64,000 nt of DNA from an uncultured Granulosicoccaceae bacterium (lineage in GTDB: Bacteria; Pseudomonadota; Gammaproteobacteria; CALCKW01), in NCBI GenBank assembly GCA_937965695.1, contig CALCKW010000018.1, positions 62,001 through 126,000 on the forward strand, in the 5' to 3' direction. Shown piece after piece: positions 53,317 to 64,000 of this stretch. Every line of letters begins with the position of its first letter. The stretch's first letter is position 1. The translations under genes were made by a program, and so were the position numbers. The notes under the pieces were generated by a model, which was given only the letters and a program-made list of their open reading frames with translations, was not told the DNA's origin and searched no databases.

Positions 53317-54204
53317 CTAGGAGCGTTGAGCACGAGCCCTTAAATCAAACCAAGCATCTACCATCGCCAGCACGCAGATCAAAACAACCACGTGAGGTAC
53401 CAGCAGTGCCAAGTAAACCGAAACTAAAATCACCTTGGGCCATTGACGTGCGGCGGCCACGCCGTGCACGACCGCTAAACCCTGGATCGTCAATAAAAAC
53501 ACCAGAGGCATCGCTATCGCAAAACCCAGCCCCGTACCACTATAAAAGCCAAGAACGCAAACCAGTAATACTGCAGCGATTACTGATTTGCCAAGCTTAA
53601 AGCTGATAAAGGCCTCATGGAAACCACCAGGCTGGAACTGCAATGCCTGCCAGTACCGCCCCAGATAAAGCCCTGCCAATGTATTAAGCAATACACCAGT
53701 AGCCAAAATACCTGTCGCTAATTTAGCGAAAGACTCCAAGAGATCTACCCCGCCTTGCTGGGTAGATTGTGCTAACAACTCATTTAACTGCGGGTTCGCC
53801 CTCAGCAACCCTTCCCAAAAAACGGTTGGGTCACCTAAGATGGCGTAGCTAAGCAACACAACGGCAATAGCTAAGGCCACGCATGATAATGTCGACAACT
53901 CAAGACTAACTGTTGTCCGCAATACAGAAGCGACCAATACTATTGGCAACCAAAATACTGCTGCGCTAATTGCGCCTAACAATGCATGTCCAAAAACCGC
54001 CCAAGACAACAGTGATGCACCCAGAACCGAAATCAACATCATCGGTACTGAAGGCTTCAGGCCAAAACGCATAATAAATAGCGCAATGGCCGCGTTACTG
54101 AGCCAAACAATCGGTGGAAAAGCGACCGAAAGTGTTAAAGCAGTTGCGGCAACTAGCGCCGCTTGACCTGGGCCACGAAGTATAAATCTAGCGAGTGAGC
54201 CCAC
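53317..54204 (-). CDS. DUF2232 membrane protein
   Basis: A 295-residue protein with about eight hydrophobic helices, in the DUF2232 (YybS-like) family. Gammaproteobacterial members lie exactly here, between rpsR and rplI, as in this window (20 bases after rpsR, 54 before rplI). The start is ambiguous; the ATG at 54204 gives a short N-terminus before the first helix. Its function is unknown, and the position in a ribosomal operon does not by itself imply a translation role. Confidence 0.85.
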   Translation of the reverse strand: MGSLARFILRGPGQAALVAATALTLSVAFPPIVWLSNAAIALFIMRFGLKPSVPMMLISVLGASLLSWAVFGHALLGAISAAVFWLPIVLVASVLRTTVSLELSTLSCVALAIAVVLLSYAILGDPTVFWEGLLRANPQLNELLAQSTQQGGVDLLESFAKLATGILATGVLLNTLAGLYLGRYWQALQFQPGGFHEAFISFKLGKSVIAAVLLVCVLGFYSGTGLGFAIAMPLVFLLTIQGLAVVHGVAAARQWPKVILVSVYLALLVPHVVVLICVLAMVDAWFDLRARAQRS

Positions 54205-54224
54205 GTCAAAAACCCATCTGCTGC

Positions 54225-54449
54225 CTAGTGGCCGTCAGTGTAGGGCAACAGCGCCAAAAAACGTGCGCGCTTAACCGCGGTAGACAGTTGACGCTGATAT
54301 CTAGCTTTAGTACCGGTGATACGGCTAGGGACAATCTTGCCGGTCTCGGTGATGTAGTTTTTTAGGGTGTCCAGATCTTTGTAATCGATCTCTTTGACTT
54401 CTTCCGCGGTGAAACGGCAGAATTTACGACGACGATAAAAACGTGACAT
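54225..54449 (-). CDS. rpsR: Ribosomal protein S18
   Basis: A 74-residue small-subunit protein. [24 protein letters not shown] and [28 protein letters not shown] are the family signatures. A TTG two codons upstream could start translation, but the ATG at 54449 is the standard start, with AGGAG ten bases away. S18 pairs with S6 in the 30S platform. Confidence 0.99.
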   Translation of the reverse strand: MSRFYRRRKFCRFTAEEVKEIDYKDLDTLKNYITETGKIVPSRITGTKARYQRQLSTAVKRARFLALLPYTDGH

Positions 54450-54474
54450 GTGCAATTATCTCCTGTGATTGTAC

Positions 54475-54930
54475 TCAGGCATCAGCCTGAGGGGTGGCAT
54501 CATCGGCATCGGCAGGAGCTTCGGCGGCTGGCGCCTCTGCTTCAGTCGACTCGTCCACAGCGTCATCTGATGACTCTGAAGAACGCTCTTTACCGCGGCT
54601 GCTGCTGGCAGACTCTTCGCGCTTGGCGAGTAGTGATTGCTCAGTGACTGCTTCGTCGCGACTGATGACCATGTTGCGGATCACAGCGTCGTTGAATTTG
54701 AAAGCGCTGGTCAGCTCTGCGAGCGTCTCAACAGTCGTTTCAATATTCATCAGCACATAGTGCGCTTTGTAGATCTTATCGATGGGGTAAGCCAACTGTC
54801 GGCGGCCCCAATCTTCTAAGCGGTGGAATTTGCCATCTGCTTCGATTAGCGCTCGATAGCGCTCGATCATGGCGGGTACTTGCTCGCTCTGGTCCGGATG
54901 AACCATGAACACGATTTCATAATGTCGCAT
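54475..54930 (-). CDS. rpsF: Ribosomal protein S6
   Basis: A 151-residue protein. [25 protein letters not shown] and [24 protein letters not shown] are standard S6 sequences. The C-terminus after residue 100 is a long acidic, low-complexity tail (Ser/Glu then Ala/Asp rich, ending TPQADA), longer than E. coli's glutamate tail. The ATG at 54930 follows GGGAG by five bases; a frame open for 150 bases upstream is leader sequence. Confidence 0.98.
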   Translation of the reverse strand: MRHYEIVFMVHPDQSEQVPAMIERYRALIEADGKFHRLEDWGRRQLAYPIDKIYKAHYVLMNIETTVETLAELTSAFKFNDAVIRNMVISRDEAVTEQSLLAKREESASSSRGKERSSESSDDAVDESTEAEAPAAEAPADADDATPQADA

Positions 54931-55008
54931 AAAATCTCCCTTTGGGTTTTGCCAAACAAGCGACTGATTGGACAAGGAGTGGATTAAACCAACAATTCTG
55001 ACAGAGTT

Positions 55009-55037
55009 GATAACGCGATACAAGTGGCATTTGTCAA
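55009..55037 (-). promoter_or_regulatory. Candidate promoter of the rpsF operon
   Basis: On the minus strand a perfect TTGACA -35 box (55037-55032) is followed after 17 bases by GTTATC (55014-55009), a poor -10 box. It is about 80 bases before the rpsF ATG. An overlapping alternative, TTGTAT and CAGAAT with a 17-base spacer, lies just downstream. Confidence 0.35.
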
Positions 55038-55081
55038 TACATAACACTACCCCACTTTTCTTACGGGGGAAGCCTCGCAAT

Positions 55082-55228
55082 ATGTCCGGTCAGTGACGTC
55101 GACAGGAAATTATTGGACCAAGCAAGGCGCGAATCGACAGCACTAGTGGTGCTATTGGCTAGATTTGCAACGCGGCCGAGCTGAATTTAACGCACCAACG
55201 GTGCGATCATGACTTGATCTGAGGTTCC
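55082..55228 (-). repeat. Intergenic repeat, copy B
   Basis: The reverse complement of this stretch aligns with 13976-14110 at roughly 70 percent by eye. It includes the shared core ATCTAGCCAATAGCACC, GATCAAGTCATG at one end and CACTGA(G/C)CGGA at the other. In this copy the element fills nearly all the space between rpsF (leader side) and rlmB, ending right at the rlmB stop codon. The relation of the two copies is inverted with respect to the plus strand. Confidence 0.75.
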
Positions 55229-55996
55229 CTAGCTTCGTTGGCGCACCGCTTCAAACAAGCAAACGCCTGCAGCGACTGAAACATTCAAACTTTGTACCGT
55301 TCCGGCCATCGGAATAGCAACGAGCTGATCACAATGCTCGCGTGTCAAACGACGCAACCCTTTGCCTTCGCTACCTAACACTAACGCGGTGGGCTCTTTG
55401 AAGTCACAATCGCTATACATAACGTCAGTCTCACCGTCAGTACCAATGCGCCAAATACCGCGTGTTTGCAACTGCTGTAAGCATCGAGACAAATTGCTTA
55501 CTTGAAAAAAGGGAACAAATTCGGCAGCACCCGTCGCCACTTTTCGAGCCGTTGCGGTCAACCCAGCAGCCCGATCTCGCGGCGCGATCACTGCGTGCAC
55601 TCCAGCAGCATCTGCGCTACGAAGACATGCACCCAGATTGTGTGGGTCTTGAACGCCATCGAGCACCAGCAACAAGGGTAAAGATATATTGTCGAGCAAC
55701 TGCCATAACTCTTGCTCGGTGCGCGGCTGATTCGGCATCACCTCTATACAAACGCCCTGATGCCGCTCATTGTGGCTCAGTTTGTCCAACTGCTCAGAGT
55801 CACATCGCTCAATCAAGAGACCTAGATTTGTTGCAATTTCCAACAATGAACCTAAGCGGAGATCTTGTCGATTATCCTGAGCGTGCACGCGCACAACAGC
55901 TTCGGGCCTACCTTGTAAAACGGCTTCTGCAGCATGCAAGCCATAGACACGGGCAAGTTCCGTATCTTTTGATGGCTTTTTTCCACGCTTGCTCAT
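55229..55996 (-). CDS. rlmB: 23S rRNA (guanosine-2'-O)-methyltransferase RlmB
   Basis: A 255-residue SPOUT-class enzyme that methylates G2251 of 23S rRNA. The N-terminal L30e-like region includes RVYGLHAAEAVLQGRPEA; the knot has LVLDGVQDPHNLGACLRSADAAGVHAVI, ALVLGSEGKGLRRL and IPMAGTVQSLNVSVAAGVCLFEA. The basic N-terminus and 4-base overlap with rnr show they are one operon. Confidence 0.96.
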   Translation of the reverse strand: MSKRGKKPSKDTELARVYGLHAAEAVLQGRPEAVVRVHAQDNRQDLRLGSLLEIATNLGLLIERCDSEQLDKLSHNERHQGVCIEVMPNQPRTEQELWQLLDNISLPLLLVLDGVQDPHNLGACLRSADAAGVHAVIAPRDRAAGLTATARKVATGAAEFVPFFQVSNLSRCLQQLQTRGIWRIGTDGETDVMYSDCDFKEPTALVLGSEGKGLRRLTREHCDQLVAIPMAGTVQSLNVSVAAGVCLFEAVRQRS

Positions 55997-58248
55997 CGAC
56001 GCTTACGTCGTGATTTAGATTTCTTCTTGGGCTCGGCTACTTTAGCAAGGTCTAGATCAATTTTTCGCTCGTCTAAATCCACTCGCGCCACGACCACACG
56101 TAGCTTAGTCCCCATGCTGTAAGTTACGCCATGACCTTTACCCACCAATTGCAGTGACACTGGGTCGAAGTTGTAATAATCGTTAGGCAAATTGCTGATA
56201 TGGACTAAGCCTTCCACGTAAACAGCAGGCAAATCCACAAACAACCCGAAGGATGTTACCGATGCTACAACGCCGTCAAATTCCTCACCGACGCGATCGC
56301 TCATATATTCGCACTTGAGCCAGTTTGTGACATCACGGGTCGCGTCGTCTGCACGTCGTTCTGCGCTTGAGCATTGCTGCCCCAGCATAACCATATCGTT
56401 GACGCTGTATCGAAATTGCTTAGCCGCTCCTCCGCTTAAGAAATTCTTAACACCAGCGTTCGCGATAATCTGCTTCAAGCCTCGGTGCACCAAAAGATCT
56501 GGATAACGCCGGATCGGAGATGTGAAATGCGCGTACTCGTCCAATGCCAATCCGAAGTGGCCATTGTTTTCAGGTTGATAGACAGCCTGCTTAAGAGAGC
56601 GCAACACTGTAATCTGAATTTGCCCTGCGTCCTCTCGTCCTTCGGACGCTGCTAGAACTTTTGCAATATCCTTTGCACGAGGTTTTTCGCCTCCGCCGAG
56701 AGACAGCCCACGCAAAGCCAAATAGGAGCGAAGCTCGTCAAGTTTTTCTGGTTCAGGCCCCTCGTGCACGCGATACAAGGTTGGAACTTTTTTACGCCCC
56801 AATGATCTGGCTGCAGCGATATTAGCCAAAATCATGCACTCTTCTATCAGTCTATGCGCATCATTTCGAACTAACGGGACAATCGCATCAATCTTGCGTT
56901 CTTCATTAAACTCGATGAGCGTTTCACGGCTCTCGAACTCCATGGCCCCTCGTTTGCGACGGGTCTTGGTTAACAACTGATACAACTCGTCTAATACTTC
57001 CAAATGCGGTAGCAGGGCAGAATTTTCTCGACGTAACAGTTGATCATTTTCGTAGAGCATTGCCGCGACTTGATCGTAGGTGAATCGCGCATGCGAGCGC
57101 ATCAAGCCATTGTGGAACTTGGACCGAACAATCTTGCCTTCAGTATCGATCGTCATTTCACATATCATGCAAAGACGGTCAACGTCAGGATTGAGTGAGC
57201 ACAGTCCGTTGGACAATGCTTCGGGCAACATGGGCACAACACGACCAGGAAAATAGACCGATGTGCCGCGCTGCTGCGCTGACTCATCCAATGCGCTAGC
57301 GGGTTGGACGTAGTGAGCTACGTCAGCGATAGCGACAAAAAGACGCCAACCGTTGCGGCGACGTTCACAATAGACCGCATCGTCAAAATCTTTGGCGTCC
57401 AAGCCGTCGATAGTGACCAGTGGTTTATCCCGCATATCAAAGCGATTCTTTTTATCGGCTTCGAGCACCTCTGGTGCAATGTCTTTTACCTGGTCGCGTA
57501 CAGCTTTCGGCCATTCGCAGGGAATTCCATGCGCATGAATGGCTACTTCGATTTCCATTCCCGGCGTGAGATGCTCTCCCAACACCCGGCTAATTTTGCC
57601 AACCGGTGGGCTGCGCCTTGTGGGTTGCTGTACCAGCTCAGCCAGTACAATTTGATTTGGCCGCGCACCACCTAGATCGCCAGGGGCAATCATCACATCT
57701 TGATTGATACGCTTGTTGTCAGGCACAACAAAATTGACACCTTTCTCCACGACCAATCGCCCAACTATTGAATCGTTGGCCCGTTCCAGTACTTCGACGA
57801 GTACCCCTTCACGACGGCCACGGCGATCAATTCCCGCTACTCGCACGACCGCTCTATCTCCGTGCAGCACTGCACGCATATCACGTGGCGCAAGATACAA
57901 GTCGTCACCGCCATCGTCTGGCTTTAGAAAACCAAAGCCATTGGGGTGGGCAATCACCTGCCCTCGAAGCAGGTCTTGTTCATCGACAATAACGTAGGCA
58001 CCGCGGCGGTTTTTCAGTAACTGGCCATCGCGCACCATTGCCTGCAAGCGCCTTCGCAACGCCTCTTTATCGTCATCGCTGCGCAGGCGCAGGATGCTCT
58101 CTAGTTCTTCGCGCGTGGCAGGTGCGCCGGATTCGGCCATTAGATCGAGCAGATGCTCACGCGAGGCAATCGGTTTAGCGTATTTGCCTTTTTCGCGTTC
58201 TTGGTGTGGATCTTGAGAGCCGCTGCGCGGCTTAGATCGTTTTGACAT
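55993..58248 (-). CDS. rnr: Ribonuclease R
   Basis: A 751-residue 3'-to-5' exoribonuclease. Order: N-terminal winged helix (about 30-90), cold-shock domains, the RNB catalytic domain with IDGLDAKDFDDAVYCERR, containing the metal-binding Asp cluster, and an S1 domain (FDGVVASVTSFGLFVDL, about 645-725), ending with a basic tail (KKKSKSRRKRR). A TTG-started frame extends six codons further; ATG 58248 is the better start. It acts on structured RNA and in tmRNA-linked decay. It shares an operon with rlmB. Confidence 0.96.
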   Translation of the reverse strand: MSKRSKPRSGSQDPHQEREKGKYAKPIASREHLLDLMAESGAPATREELESILRLRSDDDKEALRRRLQAMVRDGQLLKNRRGAYVIVDEQDLLRGQVIAHPNGFGFLKPDDGGDDLYLAPRDMRAVLHGDRAVVRVAGIDRRGRREGVLVEVLERANDSIVGRLVVEKGVNFVVPDNKRINQDVMIAPGDLGGARPNQIVLAELVQQPTRRSPPVGKISRVLGEHLTPGMEIEVAIHAHGIPCEWPKAVRDQVKDIAPEVLEADKKNRFDMRDKPLVTIDGLDAKDFDDAVYCERRRNGWRLFVAIADVAHYVQPASALDESAQQRGTSVYFPGRVVPMLPEALSNGLCSLNPDVDRLCMICEMTIDTEGKIVRSKFHNGLMRSHARFTYDQVAAMLYENDQLLRRENSALLPHLEVLDELYQLLTKTRRKRGAMEFESRETLIEFNEERKIDAIVPLVRNDAHRLIEECMILANIAAARSLGRKKVPTLYRVHEGPEPEKLDELRSYLALRGLSLGGGEKPRAKDIAKVLAASEGREDAGQIQITVLRSLKQAVYQPENNGHFGLALDEYAHFTSPIRRYPDLLVHRGLKQIIANAGVKNFLSGGAAKQFRYSVNDMVMLGQQCSSAERRADDATRDVTNWLKCEYMSDRVGEEFDGVVASVTSFGLFVDLPAVYVEGLVHISNLPNDYYNFDPVSLQLVGKGHGVTYSMGTKLRVVVARVDLDERKIDLDLAKVAEPKKKSKSRRKRR

Positions 58249-58263
58249 AGGTATTCTTTTATC

Positions 58264-58303
58264 CAATAAAAAAACCAGACGCGCTCATTGACAGCGACTG
58301 GTT
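58264..58303 (-). terminator. Terminator upstream of rnr (minus strand)
   Basis: On the minus strand AACCAG (58303-58298) and CTGGTT (58278-58273) form the outer stem, with CGCT/AGCG inside, followed by seven T residues. It sits between tRNA-Leu (opposite strand) and rnr, so it would stop read-through from purA, or act as an attenuator in the rnr leader. Confidence 0.75.
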
Positions 58304-58316
58304 GACTGCGTAAATT
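58288..58316 (+). promoter_or_regulatory. Candidate promoter of tRNA-Leu
   Basis: A consensus TTGACA (58288-58293) and TAAATT (58311-58316, four of six) are 17 bases apart. The predicted start, near 58323, is about 26 bases before the mature tRNA 5' end. It overlaps the minus-strand terminator. Confidence 0.6.
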
Positions 58317-58348
58317 ACTCGCTTTCCGGTAGCGGCGCTAGCGGAAAA

Positions 58349-58435
58349 GCCGAGGTGGCGGAATTGGTAGACGCGCTAGTTTCAGGTATTAGTGGGATAA
58401 CTCCCGTGGAGGTTCGAGTCCTCTTCTCGGCACCA
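58349..58435 (+). tRNA. tRNA-Leu, anticodon CAG
   Basis: An 87-base class II tRNA including an encoded CCA end (58433-58435). The acceptor arms GCCGAG and CTCGGC pair. The D-arm GGAATTGGTAGACGCGC, the anticodon stem-loop (CTAGT, loop around TTCAGGT, ATTAG) with CAG, a long variable arm (GGGATAACTCCC) and the T-arm GGTTCGAGTCC closely match E. coli tRNA-Leu(CAG). It reads CUG codons. Confidence 0.97.
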
Positions 58436-58443
58436 TCAAATCT

Positions 58444-58461
58444 CTGGGTATCCTAACCCAG
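58444..58461 (+). terminator. Hairpin downstream of tRNA-Leu
   Basis: CTGGGT (58444-58449) and ACCCAG (58456-58461) pair perfectly with a six-base loop, nine bases after the tRNA 3' end. No T-run follows, so it may be a processing or end-protection structure rather than a true terminator. Confidence 0.4.
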
Positions 58462-58624
58462 TGCTTATGCTATTTGTCAGGGCACTTTCAAAACAATAAC
58501 CACCTAAGCCGGCATTTCATTTAATGCATGCTCTTCGCTGATCAATGTGACCTGAATACTTCATGAGCCTAAAAGCGGATGACGCCTGATTTCAACGCAC
58601 CCGCTTCAAGTACATCGACCGCAA

Positions 58625-61100
<2,476 letters not shown>

Positions 61101-61226
61101 GGCTCTTTAAGAATTACGTCGCTTTGGCGACTGATTGCGCCCAAACCCGACATGCTATCGCGTTGAGGCCGCACTTGAAAGCACTAGTGTGCTCTATGTT
61201 GAAAAATTGGCTATCTAGGGGCTACA

Positions 61227-61412
61227 TCAGTGGAATAGGTATAACAATGCCACCCCGAAGAGCATCAACCCCAGTCCAAAGACGCGCAGAGATTGATCCG
61301 GCAATTTGCCTAGCTGTTCTACGGTAGATCGATAGCTACGGGGCGAGACAAAGGGCAAAAAACCCTCTATGACACAAACTAAAGCCAAAGCGACCCAGAG
61401 CTCAGAGCCCAT
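61227..61412 (-). CDS. DUF2065 small membrane protein
   Basis: A 61-residue protein with two hydrophobic helices (residues about 4-22 and 43-60) around a polar loop SPRSYRSTVEQLGKLPDQSL. This is the YjeT/DUF2065 family, regularly found between hflC and hisZ/purA. Function unknown. Confidence 0.92.
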   Translation of the reverse strand: MGSELWVALALVCVIEGFLPFVSPRSYRSTVEQLGKLPDQSLRVFGLGLMLFGVALLYLFH

Positions 61413-61445
61413 GGGTCGCCGCCCCGAGGATTAACAGCAGCGCCA

Positions 61446-62315
61446 CTACTTGAGACGCCCACCGTCAAAGAACTTGAAGAAATCTGAATCAGGATCAAGC
61501 ACCATAACATCACCGCTTCCCCTGAAACTATCTTCATAAGCACCAAGACTTCGGACAAAGCTATAAAACTCGGGATCTTTTCCAAAAGCACTGGCATAAA
61601 TAGCCGCTGCTTCAGCATCACCTTCACCACGAATAGTCTCAGATTCCGAATAGGCTTCGGCCAGAATTTCTTCTCGCTGGCGATCAGCATCCGCTCGAAT
61701 TCCCTTTGCGCGTTCTTGGCCACGAGAGCGAAACGCCTTTGCCACTGTCGCACGCTCCTTACTCATACGGCTAAAAACGGAATCAGATACATCAGGCGGA
61801 AGCTCAACCTTTTTGACACGAACATCCACGATTTCAATGCCGATATCACGCGCATTGAGATCTGTCTGAACTCGCACTTCTTCCATCAGTGCCAATCGCT
61901 CACCACTCACCACTTCTTGAACGGTTCGCTTACCAAAGGCATCCAAAGTTGTCTTCTTGATGAACTGGGCCAACAGCTGCGTTGCACGCCGCTCGTCACC
62001 ACCCGCTGACCGGTAATACTTTTCAGCGTTGTCGATGCGCCACTTAACAAAAGAATCGACAACAACGTTTTTCTTTTCGCTGGTCAATACCAATTCAGGC
62101 TGAGCATCGAGCGACATAATACGTCGATCAAATTTATAAACTCGCTCTAAAATAGGCAGCTTGAAATGCAAGCCAGACTCATAGCTCTTGTCTTTAACTT
62201 CACCCAAGAACAGTTTTATACCTAGCTCTGTTTCTTTAATGTGGAAAGTACAAGTAGCGGCAATCAACAGCGCAAAGCCTGCAGCAAATATTCCAATTCT
62301 AGTCATGTTCGACAT
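61446..62315 (-). CDS. hflC: HflC, SPFH-domain protease modulator
   Basis: A 289-residue membrane-anchored SPFH protein. One N-terminal helix (about 7-25), then TELGIKLFLGEVKDKSYESGLHFKLPILERVYKFDRRIMSLD and the prohibitin-like core, RSRGQERAKGIRADADRQREEILAEAYSE forms the coiled coil. It partners HflK to enclose the FtsH protease. The start codon shares one base with the hflK stop. Confidence 0.97.
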   Translation of the reverse strand: MSNMTRIGIFAAGFALLIAATCTFHIKETELGIKLFLGEVKDKSYESGLHFKLPILERVYKFDRRIMSLDAQPELVLTSEKKNVVVDSFVKWRIDNAEKYYRSAGGDERRATQLLAQFIKKTTLDAFGKRTVQEVVSGERLALMEEVRVQTDLNARDIGIEIVDVRVKKVELPPDVSDSVFSRMSKERATVAKAFRSRGQERAKGIRADADRQREEILAEAYSESETIRGEGDAEAAAIYASAFGKDPEFYSFVRSLGAYEDSFRGSGDVMVLDPDSDFFKFFDGGRLK

Positions 62316-63493
62316 TAGCGGTCCCTCGAGCGGCTGCTAGTCTTAGAGCGTGTATCACGCTCATCTATATATCTTGTGATGGTATCTGGTGATACAGGCG
62401 GCTGACTGTTCTGAGCGTTATTTGAGTTCTGCTGAGATTGCCCTTGGCCAATAGGTAAATAGAGCAGACTGTTGCTTTCATCATCAATCAATACTTTTGA
62501 CGAGCTGCTCATGACGTCAGTCATTGTGTCTAAATACATACGCTCACGTGTGACGTCTGGTGCCTTCTTATATTCGACTAACAAATCACTGAAGCGTTTA
62601 GATTCACCTTCAGCGGACTTGACTACACGGGTGCGATAACCCTTCGCGTCTTCCAACTGCTGTAACGCGTCACCGCGTGCCTGTGGAATAACACCATTAG
62701 AGTATGCTTCAGCTTCGTTGATATAACCCTGCTCATCCTCTCGCGCTTTGATGGCGTCAGAGAAAGCAGCCTGTACTTCTGCCGGCGGCTGAGCCGACTC
62801 CAGGTTGACGGTGGTAACTAAAATCCCAGCATCATAGAGATCGAGGGTTTCTTGCATCGCCTGCAAAGTGCGCGCAGCAACAGCGTCACGACCTTGAGTG
62901 ATGATGAAATCCATGGTCTCTTTACCGATGACTTCGCGCATCGAACTTTCAGCCACATCGCTGACTGCACCATCTGCATCACGGTTATTAAAGAGGTAGT
63001 CCTCGGCACTCTTAATGACGTACTGAACACCCATGTCGATCTCGACGATATTCTCGTCTTTGGTCAACACTTGCTCATTGCGTAGCAACGTAGATCGGTT
63101 TTGATCGACATTGACGCGCTGCATAGTCTCTAGTGGCCAAGGCCAATGCCAATTAGGGCCCGGCATACGAGTATCTACATAAGCACCGAAGCGTGTCACA
63201 ACACCTCGCTCAGCAGGTTGCACGATAAAAAAGCCCGTCGCTAACCACACTAACAACCCTAGGGCGACAAGAATGCCAATACCCTTACTGCTGAAGTTGA
63301 TCGGCTGGACATTACCGCCACTTCCACCGCTACCATTAGAAGACCCACCGCCTGAGCCGCCTGGCTTTCCGCCAAGCACCTGGTTGACCTTTTTCTTGAT
63401 GTTACCAATAACTTCATCAAGATCTGGCGGACCATTATCGTTTCCGCCCCAAGGATCCCGGTTCTTGTTACCACCCGGCTCATTCCAGGCCAT
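62315..63493 (-). CDS. hflK: HflK, SPFH-domain protease modulator
   Basis: A 392-residue partner of HflC. The N-terminus is cytoplasmic and Gly/Asn rich (MAWNEPGGNKNRDPWG; then a GGSGGGSSNGSGGSGG run), followed by a helix near 75-95, the SPFH core with VVTRFGAYVDTRMPGPNWHWPWPLETMQRVNV, and a C-terminal coiled coil ending in a Gln/Asn-rich and Ser/Arg-rich tail. Forms the FtsH-HflKC complex, which guides membrane protein turnover. Confidence 0.97.
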   Translation of the reverse strand: MAWNEPGGNKNRDPWGGNDNGPPDLDEVIGNIKKKVNQVLGGKPGGSGGGSSNGSGGSGGNVQPINFSSKGIGILVALGLLVWLATGFFIVQPAERGVVTRFGAYVDTRMPGPNWHWPWPLETMQRVNVDQNRSTLLRNEQVLTKDENIVEIDMGVQYVIKSAEDYLFNNRDADGAVSDVAESSMREVIGKETMDFIITQGRDAVAARTLQAMQETLDLYDAGILVTTVNLESAQPPAEVQAAFSDAIKAREDEQGYINEAEAYSNGVIPQARGDALQQLEDAKGYRTRVVKSAEGESKRFSDLLVEYKKAPDVTRERMYLDTMTDVMSSSSKVLIDDESNSLLYLPIGQGQSQQNSNNAQNSQPPVSPDTITRYIDERDTRSKTSSRSRDR

Positions 63494-63687
63494 CTGACTC
63501 TCCAGTTAGGCGTCGCCGGCAAATTACACCTTCGCGCCAATCAAAATTAAAAAAACTGTTCAATCGCCAACAAAGCGATTACTGACAAATCTTGCCAACT
63601 GTTTACAGTGGGGTCGCATGACGTTGATTCAAGCCCTAAAATGCAGCTTTTTCCAAAACACCGCGAGAACAACAGTCTAGCATTTTC

Positions 63688-64000
63688 TTAGGCTTGACCA
63701 GCAGCCAATGGTAGTGATTCTAGTTCGACCTGGCCACGTTTTGCCAGTCGCTGCCAAGCGATCTCGTCGACATCAACTTGCAGCTCGAAACCTCCGTCGT
63801 CCACGACATGCTCATCGATGACCGCTCCAAGCTCGTAGAGCTCTGCACGTAGCTTGCCTTGGCTGGCTAAAAGCGTCAAAACACCCCTGCGACGACTGAC
63901 CGCAAGATGTTCGACCACTGCGTCGTGTAAAAGATCCAGACCTTCACCAGTCATGGCGCTCAACCACACGCGAACTACGCGGCCCTCGTCATCACGATCT
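63688..64000 (-). CDS. hflX: GTPase HflX, C-terminal part (runs off right edge)
   Basis: The last about 104 codons are visible, with no start in the window. SAMTGEGLDLLHDAVVEHL is the G5/SAx motif and helix of the GTPase domain; the rest (TLLASQGKLRAELYELGAVIDEHVVDDGGFELQVDVDE) is the typical HflX C-terminal domain. HflX splits stalled or heat-shocked ribosomes. Position 195 bases before hflK fits the hfq-hflX-hflK-hflC order; hfq would lie to the right. Confidence 0.93.
   Translation of the reverse strand, partial: DRDDEGRVVRVWLSAMTGEGLDLLHDAVVEHLAVSRRRGVLTLLASQGKLRAELYELGAVIDEHVVDDGGFELQVDVDEIAWQRLAKRGQVELESLPLAAGQA

Noticed and set aside
61101-61226. Possible third copy of the intergenic repeat between hisZ and DUF2065
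   Set aside because: It shares only AGCACTAGTG and scattered short matches with copy B; the 17-base core and flanking landmarks are missing, so it is not better than chance by eye.

Overview
The window is chromosomal DNA of a gammaproteobacterium, probably free-living and marine. The best support is the block at the right end, read leftwards: hflX-hflK-hflC-DUF2065-hisZ-purA, then rnr-rlmB-rpsF-rpsR-(DUF2232)-rplI-dnaB. Other markers agree: cmoA/cmoB, ttcA, dusA, AcpH, an Azotobacter-type seven-iron ferredoxin, an RstAB-like regulator pair with DUF3019 and MipA/OmpV proteins, and a MotY-like protein. Base composition looks moderate. The genus cannot be resolved from the sequence alone. There is no rRNA operon, insertion sequence, integrase or CRISPR array; one tRNA gene is present, tRNA-Leu(CAG).

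Layout. 1-10 kb: an ATM1-like ABC exporter cut by the left edge, a PilZ protein, a MotY-like protein, DusA, an MFS transporter, a DUF72 protein, a TauE permease, a PLD-like nuclease, AcpH, a ClpP-family protease, a PCu(A)C copper chaperone and a MarR regulator. 10-16.6 kb: an accessory-looking leftward cluster with a 1307-residue protein (degenerate Ser/Thr kinase domain, AAA/NACHT-like ATPase, long helical repeat region) and two smaller helical proteins. 16.6-19.4 kb: acetolactate synthase genes ilvB-ilvN, preceded by a complete valine/leucine attenuator (leader peptide, antiterminator, terminator). 19.4-22.8 kb: a DctPQM TRAP transporter. 22.8-29 kb: a frameshifted FMN reductase, a YpeA-like acetyltransferase, an excisionase-type HTH/PBP regulator, TtcA, and the leftward operon mipA-like/DUF3019/response regulator/histidine kinase. 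29-35 kb: a PmtA-like methyltransferase, a large protein with a glycan-binding or transferase-like propeller, then cmoA-cmoB, an unknown gene and an mnmD-like gene, a group centred on wobble-uridine tRNA modification. 35-39 kb: a calcium-repeat surface protein with a C-terminal sorting-like tail, an OmpA-type porin and a histidine phosphatase with overlapping ends. 39-49.5 kb: ugd, a MATE pump overlapping murB, LemA with two TPM-domain proteins, MarR, MoxR with a VWA protein, and an MmgE/PrpD protein. 49.7-64 kb: galU, fdxA, then the conserved housekeeping block.

The strongest items for follow-up are the 10-16.6 kb pseudokinase/ATPase/TPR cluster, the well-preserved ilv attenuator, a roughly 135-base intergenic repeat present in two inverted copies about 41 kb apart, a dinucleotide-tract frameshift in the FMN reductase gene, and the unknown gene lodged among wobble-uridine modification enzymes. 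I did not find a system that I can call new with confidence. The pseudokinase cluster is the best candidate.
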